From Citrobacter gillenii (GTDB lineage: Bacteria; Pseudomonadota; Gammaproteobacteria; Enterobacterales; Enterobacteriaceae), in contig NZ_SUQN01000003.1 of the NCBI RefSeq assembly GCF_013337685.1, forward strand, positions 434,001 through 498,000: a stretch of DNA of 64,000 nt, written 5' to 3'. Under the pieces are notes generated by a model. The model searched no databases. It worked only from the letters and a program-made list of their open reading frames with translations, and was not told the origin of the DNA. Each line of letters begins with the position of its first letter. The stretch's first letter is position 1. The position numbers and the translations under genes were made by a program. Below are positions 56,103-64,000 of this stretch, piece after piece.

Positions 56103-57155
56103 TTGAGTAAAAATAAACTCTCCAAAGGCCAACAGCGCCGCGTGAACGCCAATCACCAGCGTCGTCTTAAAACGTCCACGGAGAAGCCCGACTACGACGA
56201 CAACCTGTTTGGCGAGACCGCTGAAGGTATTGTTATCAGCCGCTTTGGCATGCATGCCGACGTGGAGTCTGCCGACGGCGATGTCCACCGTTGCAACATC
56301 CGTCGCACAATTCGTTCGCTGGTAACCGGCGATCGTGTAGTCTGGCGTCCAGGTAAGGCCGCAGCCGAAGGCGTGAACGTTAAAGGGATCGTTGAAGCGG
56401 TACATGAACGTACCTCGGTGCTAACGCGTCCGGACTTTTATGACGGTGTAAAACCCATTGCGGCCAACATCGACCAAATCGTCATTGTCTCAGCCATCTT
56501 ACCCGAGCTGTCACTCAATATTATCGACCGATATCTGGTTGCCTGCGAAACGTTGCAGGTTGAGCCCATTATCGTACTCAACAAAATCGATCTGCTCGAC
56601 GATGAAGGCATGGTCTTCGTGAATGAGCAGATGGATATCTATCGCAATATTGGCTATCGCGTGTTGATGGTCTCCAGCCATAAAAAAGACGGCCTGCAGC
56701 CGCTTGAGGAAGCGCTGACCGATCGCATCAGCATTTTTGCTGGTCAATCAGGCGTGGGCAAATCCAGCCTGCTCAACAACCTGCTCGGCCTGCAGAAAGA
56801 GATCCTGACCAACGATGTCTCCGATAACTCCGGTCTTGGGCAACACACCACCACGGCCTCTCGCTTGTACCACTTCCCGCACGGCGGTGACGTCATTGAC
56901 TCCCCCGGCGTACGTGAGTTTGGGTTGTGGCATCTTGAGCCGGAACAAATCACCCACGGGTTTGTCGAATTCCATGACTTCTTAGGTCATTGCAAATACC
57001 GCGACTGTAAGCATGATACGGATCCAGGCTGCGCTATCCGTGAAGCAGTAGAGAAAGGGGCTATCGCCGAAACTCGGTTTGAGAATTATCACCGCATCCT
57101 TGAAAGCATGGCGCAGGTAAAAACGCGTAAAAACTTTTCTGATACGGACAACTGA
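56103..57155 (+). CDS. rsgA: Ribosome small-subunit-dependent GTPase RsgA
   Basis: 350 residues with a TTG start at 56103, GGAG upstream; the open frame runs 11 codons further without conservation. OB domain, circularly permuted GTPase (NKID, then GQSGVGKSS, then DSPG), and zinc finger with the Cys/His set in [14 protein letters not shown]. Checks 30S maturation. Divergent from orn. Confidence 0.97.
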   Translation: MSKNKLSKGQQRRVNANHQRRLKTSTEKPDYDDNLFGETAEGIVISRFGMHADVESADGDVHRCNIRRTIRSLVTGDRVVWRPGKAAAEGVNVKGIVEAVHERTSVLTRPDFYDGVKPIAANIDQIVIVSAILPELSLNIIDRYLVACETLQVEPIIVLNKIDLLDDEGMVFVNEQMDIYRNIGYRVLMVSSHKKDGLQPLEEALTDRISIFAGQSGVGKSSLLNNLLGLQKEILTNDVSDNSGLGQHTTTASRLYHFPHGGDVIDSPGVREFGLWHLEPEQITHGFVEFHDFLGHCKYRDCKHDTDPGCAIREAVEKGAIAETRFENYHRILESMAQVKTRKNFSDTDN

Positions 57156-57247
57156 CAACTAAGCTAAGCATCGCTAGAATCGTCCCCCTTTTTTCAGGAT
57201 CCGGCCCGCATGCCGGATCGGGAACAAATTATGGCCTGGAGGCTACC

Positions 57248-58216
57248 TTGTTAAATTCATTTAAGCTTTCGCTACAATACATTCTGCCGAAACTATGGCT
57301 CACTCGCCTGGCGGGTTGGGGTGCAAGCAAACGAGCAGGATGGCTAACTAAACTGGTTATCGATCTGTTCGTGAAATATTACAAGGTCGATATGACAGAG
57401 GCGCAGAAGCCGGATACCGCCAGCTATCGCACCTTTAACGACTTCTTCGTGCGCCCACTGCGTGACGATGCCCGCCCAATTAATACCGACCCGAATGTTC
57501 TGGTTATGCCAGCTGACGGCGTGATTAACCAGTTGGGGAACATCGAAGAAGACAAACTGTTGCAGGCCAAAGGGCACAGCTACAGCCTTGAAGCACTGCT
57601 GGCAGGTAACTACCAGATGGCGGACAAGTTCCGTAACGGAACGTTTGTCACGACGTACCTCTCACCGCGTGATTACCACCGCGTACATATGCCGTGTAAC
57701 GGTATTCTGCGGGAAATGCTGTACGTGCCCGGCGATCTTTTCTCGGTCAACATTCTGACCGCGCAAAACGTGCCCAACCTTTTTGCGCGTAACGAACGTG
57801 TTATTTGCCTGTTTGACACTGAATTTGGCCCGATGGTGCAAATTCTGGTCGGTGCAACCATCGTCGGTAGCATCGAAACTGTCTGGGCTGGCACCATCAC
57901 GCCACCGCGTGAAGGCGTAATTAAGCGCTGGACATGGCCTGAAGGTGAAAGTGAAGGTTCAGTGGCGTTGCTGAAAGGCCAGGAAATGGGCCGCTTTAAG
58001 CTTGGTTCAACCGTCATCAACCTGTTTGCGCCAGGCAAAGTTAATCTGGTCGAGCAGTTGCAGGATCTTTCGGTCACCAAAATCGGTCAACCGATGGCAA
58101 TCTCTACCGAAACGTTCGTGACGCCAGAGGCCGAACCCGCCCCGCTTGCGCAAGACGAGATCGAAGCAGAACACGCTGCCAGCCCGCTGGTTGACGACAA
58201 AAAAGACGAAAGTTAA
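57248..58216 (+). CDS. psd: Phosphatidylserine decarboxylase proenzyme Psd
   Basis: 322 residues with a TTG start at 57248 (GGAGG upstream), as in E. coli. The self-cleavage motif LGST puts Ser254, precursor of the pyruvoyl group, at the E. coli position; PSD histidines lie in [11 protein letters not shown]. Makes phosphatidylethanolamine in the inner membrane. Confidence 0.97.
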   Translation: MLNSFKLSLQYILPKLWLTRLAGWGASKRAGWLTKLVIDLFVKYYKVDMTEAQKPDTASYRTFNDFFVRPLRDDARPINTDPNVLVMPADGVINQLGNIEEDKLLQAKGHSYSLEALLAGNYQMADKFRNGTFVTTYLSPRDYHRVHMPCNGILREMLYVPGDLFSVNILTAQNVPNLFARNERVICLFDTEFGPMVQILVGATIVGSIETVWAGTITPPREGVIKRWTWPEGESEGSVALLKGQEMGRFKLGSTVINLFAPGKVNLVEQLQDLSVTKIGQPMAISTETFVTPEAEPAPLAQDEIEAEHAASPLVDDKKDES

Positions 58217-58233
58217 ACATAGGAATCGCTGCT

Positions 58234-61200
58234 GTGCGCCTGATTATCACTTTTCTGATGGCCTGGTGCCTCAGCCAGGGGGCGTACGCTGCGACGGCCC
58301 CCGATACCAAACAAATCACCCAGGAACTGGAGCAGGCCAAAGCGGCAAAACCCGCTCAGCCAGAAGCCGTCGAGGCGCTCCAGTCCGCGCTGAATGCCCT
58401 TGAAGAGCGTAAAGGCTCTCTCGAGCGCGCCGAACAGTATCAGCAGGTTATTGATAACTTCCCCAAGCTGTCCGCGACGCTACGCGCGCAGCTTAGCAAC
58501 CTGCGCGATGAACCTCGCAGCATCCCCACGGACCTCTCGGCTGACGCCTTAAACCAGGAGATCCTGCAGGTCAGCAGCCAGTTGCTGGAAAAAAGCCGTC
58601 AGGCCCAGCAGGAGCAGGATCGCGCCCGCGAAATCGCCGATTCATTAAACCAGCTCCCTCAACAGCAAACCGATGCTCGCCGTCAATTAAATGAAATTGA
58701 ACGACGCCTTGGCGCAGCCAGCGGCAATACGCCGCTCAATCAGTCGTTGCAAGCTGAATCCGCCAGACTCAAAGCGCTGGTCGATGAGCTGGAGCTGGCA
58801 CAACTTTCCGCCAACAATCGTCAGGAACTGGCGCGTATGCGCTCCGAACTGGCCGAAAAACAGAGCCAGCAGCTCGACGCTTACCTGCAGGCATTACGAA
58901 ATCAGCTCAATAGCCAGCGGCAGCGTGAAGCGGAGCGGGCGTTGGAAAGCACCGAACTGCTGGCAGAAAACAGTGCAGGACTGCCGGAAGGCATTGTCGA
59001 TCAGTTTAAGGTCAACCGCGAACTGTCACAGGCGTTAAACCAACAGGCACAACGTATGGACCTGGTGGCGTCTCAGCAGCGTCAGGCCACCGGTCAAACG
59101 TTGCAGGTACGTCAGGCATTGAACACGCTGCGCGAGCAGTCACAGTGGCTGGGGGCGTCGAATATGCTGGGCGAAGCTCTTCGCGCGCAGGTTTCCCGTC
59201 TACCTGAAATGCCTAAGCCGCAACAGCTCGATACCGAAATGGCGCAGCTGCGCGTACATCGCATGCGCTATGAAGACCTCCTCAACAAACAGCCGCAGCT
59301 ACGCCAGATCCATCAAGCGGATGGACAGCCGCTTACCGCAGAGCAGACCCGTATTCTCAATGCCCAACTGCGTACCCAGCGTGAGCTGTTGAATTCCCTG
59401 CTACAGGGCGGCGATACGCTGATACTCGAGTTAACCAAGCTGAAAGTCTCCAATAGTCAGTTGGAAGATGCGCTGAAAGAGGTTAACGAAGCCACGCACC
59501 GCTATCTGTTCTGGACCTCTGACGTCAGCCCGATTTCACTCTCCTGGCCGGTCGATTTGGTTCAGGATCTGCGTCGTCTAATCTCATTAGATACGTTTAA
59601 TCAGCTTGGTAAAGCCAGCGTCATGATGCTCACCAGTAAGGCCACGCTGCTGCCGTTGTTCGCCGCGCTGGTGCTGGTAGGGTTTAGCCTCTATTCGCGT
59701 AAGCACTTCACCCGCTTTCTTGAGCGATCGTCTGCGCGGGTCGGTAAAGTCACCCAGGATCACTTCTGGCTGACGATACGAACGGTATTCTGGTCAATTC
59801 TCGTTGCCTCGCCGCTGCCGGTGCTGTGGGCGACGCTGGGTTACGGCCTGCAGGAAGCCTGGCCCTATCCGCTGGCCGTCGCCATCGGCGATGGTGTGAC
59901 CGCCACGGTGCCTATGCTGTGGGCGGTGATGATTTGCGCTACCTTTGCGCGGCCGAATGGTCTGTTCATCGCGCACTTTGGCTGGCCGCGCAACCGCGTC
60001 GCTAAAGCTATGCACTATTACCTGATGAGCATCGGACTGATTGTTCCGCTGATCATGGCGGTGATCATGTTTGATAATCTCAATGACCGGGAATTCTCCG
60101 CTTCATTAGGACGCCTGTGCTTTATGTTGATTTGTGGCGCACTGGCCATCGTCACTCTGAGCCTCAAACGCGCCGGGATCCCGCTGTACCTCGACAAAGA
60201 GGGCAACGGCGACAACATGGTCAACAGCATGCTGTGGAATATGCTAATGGGTGCCCCGTTAGTTGCCATTCTTGCGGCCGCGGTAGGTTACCTGGCCACA
60301 GCACAGGCGCTACTGGCCCGCCTGGAGACGTCTGTTGCTATCTGGTTCTTGTTGCTGGTGGTTTATCACGTCATCCGCCGCTGGATGCTTATCCAGCGCC
60401 GTCGTCTGGCTTTTGACCGCGCCAAACACCGACGCGCAGAAATGCTGGCGCAGCGTGCACGTGGTGAAGAAGAACCCGCGCACTCCACCAGCCTGGAAGG
60501 AGCGATAGATATCGATGAAAGCGAAGTCGATCTGGACGCGATAAGCGCGCAGTCGCTGCGCCTGGTGCGGTCTATCCTGATGCTCATCGCCCTGCTTTCA
60601 GTCATCGTGCTGTGGTCAGAAATTCATTCCGCATTCGGCTTCCTGGAAAATATCTCACTATGGGATGTGACGTCCACGGTGCAGGGCGTAGAAAGCTTAG
60701 AGCCGATTACGCTGGGCGCAGTGCTTATTGCCATTCTGGTGTTTATCATCACCACCCAGCTGGTGCGTAACCTGCCTGCACTGCTGGAACTGGCGCTGTT
60801 GCAGCACCTGGATTTAACACCAGGTACCGGTTACGCCATCACCACTATAACCAAGTATCTACTGATGCTAATTGGTGGCCTGGTGGGCTTCTCAATGATT
60901 GGTATTGAGTGGTCGAAACTGCAGTGGCTGGTTGCTGCTCTCGGTGTTGGTTTGGGCTTTGGTTTACAAGAGATCTTCGCCAACTTTATATCCGGCCTGA
61001 TCATCCTGTTTGAAAAACCAATTCGTATTGGCGACACGGTGACCATTCGCGACCTCACCGGCAGCGTGACCAAGATTAACACCCGCGCGACCACCATCAG
61101 CGACTGGGATCGTAAAGAGATCATCGTGCCCAACAAGGCGTTTATCACCGAGCAGTTTATCAACTGGTCGTTATCCGACTCAGTGACTCGTGTGGTATTG

Positions 61201-61548
61201 ACCATTCCTGCACCGTCAGAAGCCAACAGCGAGGAGGTCACGCAAATCCTGCTCACTGCCGCCCAGCGCTGCTCACTGGTTATCGACACACCGGCGCCGG
61301 AAGTCTTCCTGGTTGACCTTCAGCAGGGGATTCAGATCTTTGAGCTGCGTATCTATGCCGCAGAGATGGGACACCGTATGCCATTGCGCCACGAGATCCA
61401 CCAGCTGATTCTGGCGGGCTTCCGTGAGCACGGTATTGATATGCCATTCCCACCGTTCCAGATGCGTCTGGAGAGCCTCAGCGGAAAGCAAACGGGGAGA
61501 ACGTTAAGTTCTGCGGGCAGAGGTAAGCGCCCGGCGGGAAGCTTGTAA
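58234..61548 (+). CDS. mscM: Miniconductance mechanosensitive channel MscM
   Basis: 1104 residues: GTG start at 58234 (AGGA upstream), signal peptide (FLMAWCLSQGAYA), long periplasmic coiled-coil domain to about 460, about eleven membrane helices, and the MscS pore/vestibule domain at the C-terminus (GLGFGLQEIFANFISGLIIL). Seventeen bases after psd, sharing its transcript. Confidence 0.96.
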   Translation: MRLIITFLMAWCLSQGAYAATAPDTKQITQELEQAKAAKPAQPEAVEALQSALNALEERKGSLERAEQYQQVIDNFPKLSATLRAQLSNLRDEPRSIPTDLSADALNQEILQVSSQLLEKSRQAQQEQDRAREIADSLNQLPQQQTDARRQLNEIERRLGAASGNTPLNQSLQAESARLKALVDELELAQLSANNRQELARMRSELAEKQSQQLDAYLQALRNQLNSQRQREAERALESTELLAENSAGLPEGIVDQFKVNRELSQALNQQAQRMDLVASQQRQATGQTLQVRQALNTLREQSQWLGASNMLGEALRAQVSRLPEMPKPQQLDTEMAQLRVHRMRYEDLLNKQPQLRQIHQADGQPLTAEQTRILNAQLRTQRELLNSLLQGGDTLILELTKLKVSNSQLEDALKEVNEATHRYLFWTSDVSPISLSWPVDLVQDLRRLISLDTFNQLGKASVMMLTSKATLLPLFAALVLVGFSLYSRKHFTRFLERSSARVGKVTQDHFWLTIRTVFWSILVASPLPVLWATLGYGLQEAWPYPLAVAIGDGVTATVPMLWAVMICATFARPNGLFIAHFGWPRNRVAKAMHYYLMSIGLIVPLIMAVIMFDNLNDREFSASLGRLCFMLICGALAIVTLSLKRAGIPLYLDKEGNGDNMVNSMLWNMLMGAPLVAILAAAVGYLATAQALLARLETSVAIWFLLLVVYHVIRRWMLIQRRRLAFDRAKHRRAEMLAQRARGEEEPAHSTSLEGAIDIDESEVDLDAISAQSLRLVRSILMLIALLSVIVLWSEIHSAFGFLENISLWDVTSTVQGVESLEPITLGAVLIAILVFIITTQLVRNLPALLELALLQHLDLTPGTGYAITTITKYLLMLIGGLVGFSMIGIEWSKLQWLVAALGVGLGFGLQEIFANFISGLIILFEKPIRIGDTVTIRDLTGSVTKINTRATTISDWDRKEIIVPNKAFITEQFINWSLSDSVTRVVLTIPAPSEANSEEVTQILLTAAQRCSLVIDTPAPEVFLVDLQQGIQIFELRIYAAEMGHRMPLRHEIHQLILAGFREHGIDMPFPPFQMRLESLSGKQTGRTLSSAGRGKRPAGSL

Positions 61549-61557
61549 ACGTGAGTG

Positions 61558-61625
61558 GTGCCTGATGGCGGCTTCGCCTAATCCGGCCTACGAAGATGCT
61601 TCTTTAGTAGGCCGGATTAGGCAGG
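61558..61625. repeat. REP pair
   Basis: GTGCCTGATGGCGGCTTCGCC with arms CTAATCCGGCCTAC and GTAGGCCGGATTAG, between mscM and yjeM, which converge. Confidence 0.88.
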
Positions 61626-61629
61626 TCGT

Positions 61630-63132
61630 TTATTCAACCGCCCATTCAGGCTCATTGGCTATACGACGGCTGTAGTTCTGGTAAATCGCCATGGCTAACA
61701 ACGAGAAGAAAATCGGCCCGCCGGTCATCCACAGTGCACTGTTCCAGTCGCCAGCTTCAATCACCGGCTGGATAATGGTGAACACGTTGGCGAACGTCAC
61801 CACCAGCACCACGACACTCGTTGCCAGTAGCGTTGCGGCTCGGGTTTTAAATATCACAAACGGTCTTTCCAGACCGACGCGAGATTTAAAGAAAGGGAAC
61901 GCCAGCGCGAGGAACAGATACGGCAGCGTCATCGAGACGTTCGCCATCAGCGTCAGCTTGTTATAGAACGCTGAGGCCGTATCGCCGCCAAACGACACCA
62001 GAAGAATAAACAGGCTCACCAGCAGACACTGCATCCACATCGCCGTCGTCGGCATCCCCATAGCGTTCAGTCTGGTCATCGGTGCAGGCCACAGTGCTTT
62101 TGGCGTCCCCTGAATAATCGCTTTCAGCGGCGAGTAGCTGAGCGTGAAGAATGCCCCGGTATAAGCAAGGAACATAGACAGGCCGGTAATACGCGCAAAC
62201 CAGACGCCTGTAGTGATAGCCGCCTCAGGTGAAAGATGCAGCGCATGGCCCAGAGTCATCCCCAAACTCTTCATCAGGATATAAGTAATATTACCCAAGT
62301 TCACTGAACTATTACTTAATACATCCTGCCAGTTGGTACTCACGCCCCATAAAAAGATGGCCAGCGAATAACCCACTGAAATGACAATCGCCGCGAAGAC
62401 AATGCCTTTCGCGAAGTTCTTTTCAGGTTTCTCTGTTTTATCAACCAGTCCACCCACGGCTTCTATTCCGCCATAGGCAAAAATAGCAAACACCACAAAT
62501 GACAGCATGGCCAGACCGGACTGATATCCCGGATTCGGTGAAGAGACAAAATTAATATCCTGTGCAAAGTGGCCACCGGTTAATAACAAAATAGCGATAC
62601 TCACTAACAACAGAACTAAATTAAGACACATGACGGCAATTCCGCCAACCGCCGTAATGCGAGCAATCTTATTAATACCCCGTGACGCTACGCCAGTCAC
62701 CAACACCATCCAGCCAACAGCAAGCAGTCCGACGACCTGCGTGGGCTCAAACCCGGCGATACGCCAGGTCTGCGTCATATCCGCGCCGAATATAAAGGTG
62801 GAAAAAGGCACCCAGACTTTCGCCGCGGTGCTCACCATCCAGATAACGTAGGAAGAGAACCACATAAAGGTGCCGATAAACGCATAACGAGGTCCGACGC
62901 TATTATTCATCCACGAATAGATCCCACCCTCTTCTTTCCGATAGGCAGACCCCATTTCAGCCATCATTAAGGCAAATGGGATAAAGAATAATAATGCAGA
63001 AAATACATACCATGGAATGGCACTGTATCCCATTAAATAGAAAGCCGAGGGGCTATTAGCAAATCCAAAAACAGACGTAAATATCATCAGGATGAGACCA
63101 GTCAGGCTCATCTTTTTTATTGTTTGGGTCAT
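61630..63132 (-). CDS. yjeM: APC-superfamily amino acid transporter YjeM
   Basis: 500 residues with twelve to thirteen hydrophobic helices; first helix MSLTGLILMIFTSVFGFANS, typical of the GABA/glutamate antiporter branch. Substrate unknown. The 212-base gap to epmA should contain its promoter; no element stands out. Confidence 0.93.
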   Translation of the reverse strand: MTQTIKKMSLTGLILMIFTSVFGFANSPSAFYLMGYSAIPWYVFSALLFFIPFALMMAEMGSAYRKEEGGIYSWMNNSVGPRYAFIGTFMWFSSYVIWMVSTAAKVWVPFSTFIFGADMTQTWRIAGFEPTQVVGLLAVGWMVLVTGVASRGINKIARITAVGGIAVMCLNLVLLLVSIAILLLTGGHFAQDINFVSSPNPGYQSGLAMLSFVVFAIFAYGGIEAVGGLVDKTEKPEKNFAKGIVFAAIVISVGYSLAIFLWGVSTNWQDVLSNSSVNLGNITYILMKSLGMTLGHALHLSPEAAITTGVWFARITGLSMFLAYTGAFFTLSYSPLKAIIQGTPKALWPAPMTRLNAMGMPTTAMWMQCLLVSLFILLVSFGGDTASAFYNKLTLMANVSMTLPYLFLALAFPFFKSRVGLERPFVIFKTRAATLLATSVVVLVVTFANVFTIIQPVIEAGDWNSALWMTGGPIFFSLLAMAIYQNYSRRIANEPEWAVE

Positions 63133-63344
63133 TAAACTATCCCTTACTCTGGAGAGTGTTTATCAAACACCACTCACCGGTGAATACTGCCCCCTTGCAG
63201 AGATCAGCAATAAGAAAATCAACACAGGATTGATACCTGAATGCTAACAAAATTCCAGAGTTAAATTGTGGCTATTAGAGGGGAAATGAAAAAAGATGCT
63301 ACAAAGTGGCGACTATGCGCCACTTTGCAATGCGGAGACGTGAA

Positions 63345-64000
63345 TTACGCACGATCGACGGTAAAGGCGATAACATCAGCGAGGCTATCGGCCCCCAGTG
63401 CCAGCATAACCAGACGGTCGACGCCCAGCGCCACGCCTGAGCAATCCGGCATCCCAACTTTTAGCGCTTCAAGCAGATTGTTATCGATAGGCTGTTGCGG
63501 TAAGCCACGGGCGGCACGTTTGCGGTTATCCTGTTCGAAGCGTTGCTGCTGCTCGCGCGCATCGGTCAACTCATGGAAACCATTCGCCAGCTCAATACCT
63601 TTGTAGTACACCTCAAAACGTTCGGCCACGCGGTGGTCTTCAGTACTGATTTGCGCCAACGACGCCTGGCTGGCCGGGAAATGATATACAAACGTCGGTT
63701 TATCTTTGCCAATGTGCGGTTCGACGCCCATCGCAAACAGCAGTTGCAGCAAGGTATCCCGGTCTTCTTCGGTGTCCGCGATATTGCTGAGATCCAGCTT
63801 AGCCGCCGCTTCGCGCAACTGTGTTTTATCCGCTGACAGCGGGTCGATTTCAAGATGACGCTGGAAGGCTTGCTGATAAGAGAGGCTTTCCGCCGGAGAG
63901 CAGTCCAGCACTTGCTGGAGCAAATCATCCACTTCATTCATCAGACGGTACATGTCGTAATGAGGACGGTACCACTCGAGCATGGTGAACTCGGGGTTAT
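63345..64000 (-). CDS. epmA: EF-P lysine lysyltransferase EpmA, 3' part
   Basis: About 218 C-terminal residues of 325, truncated by the right edge. Class II aminoacyl-tRNA-synthetase fold resembling LysRS without the anticodon domain: [12 protein letters not shown] (motif 2 area), [14 protein letters not shown] and [14 protein letters not shown] (motif 3). Attaches (R)-beta-lysine to EF-P Lys34. Confidence 0.96.
   Translation of the reverse strand, partial: NPEFTMLEWYRPHYDMYRLMNEVDDLLQQVLDCSPAESLSYQQAFQRHLEIDPLSADKTQLREAAAKLDLSNIADTEEDRDTLLQLLFAMGVEPHIGKDKPTFVYHFPASQASLAQISTEDHRVAERFEVYYKGIELANGFHELTDAREQQQRFEQDNRKRAARGLPQQPIDNNLLEALKVGMPDCSGVALGVDRLVMLALGADSLADVIAFTVDRA

Overview
The window is chromosomal DNA from a member of the Enterobacteriaceae. 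Nearly all of it lines up, inverted, with the E. coli interval epmA - psd - rsgA - orn - glyVXY - queG - amiB - mutL - hfq - hflXKC - purA - nsrR - rnr - yjfIJKLMC - aidB - ula - rpsF/priB/rpsR/rplI - fklB - cycA - ytfE - qorB - cpdB - cysQ - ytfJKL. Protein sequences are very close to E. coli. Extra genes (a carbohydrate cassette at the left end, an AraC regulator, a chemoreceptor, a DMT transporter, a TSUP permease) and many REP and ERIC repeats point to a Citrobacter-like relative. That genus call is inference.

Layout: 1-4134 is an accessory sugar cassette (two Gfo/Idh dehydrogenases, a GPH-type symporter, an unsecreted GH5-like glycosidase), with an ERIC element in front of the symporter. 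4301-18840 holds ytfL, ytfK, ytfJ, cysQ, cpdB, ytfH/qorB, an AraC regulator, ytfF, a Tar-like chemoreceptor with a sigma-28 promoter, ytfE with an NsrR operator, cycA, fklB and ytfB. 18929-22358 has a DMT transporter, the rpsF-priB-rpsR-rplI operon and a TSUP permease. 22657-29771 is yjfY and the complete L-ascorbate (ula) regulon. 29768-33160 is yjfP, bsmA, yjfN and aidB. 33245-37317 is the yjfIJKLMC envelope-stress-like operon.

37440-42986 carries rlmB, rnr, nsrR, purA and yjeT. 43069-53426 is the dense hflC-hflK-hflX-hfq-miaA-mutL-amiB-tsaE-nnr superoperon. queG diverges from nnr with overlapping start codons. Between queG and three identical tRNA-Gly genes lies a gene-free stretch with a cluster of DnaA boxes, in the place where E. 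coli has datA. orn, rsgA, psd, mscM, yjeM and the 3' part of epmA complete the window.

I saw no phage, insertion sequence, CRISPR array or defence system. The less ordinary content is the left-end cassette, the chemoreceptor whose C-terminus is encoded by a REP element, the datA-like locus, two interleaved complementary pairs in the rpsF leader, an anti-Shine-Dalgarno stretch ahead of aidB and an interrupted mutL slippage hotspot.
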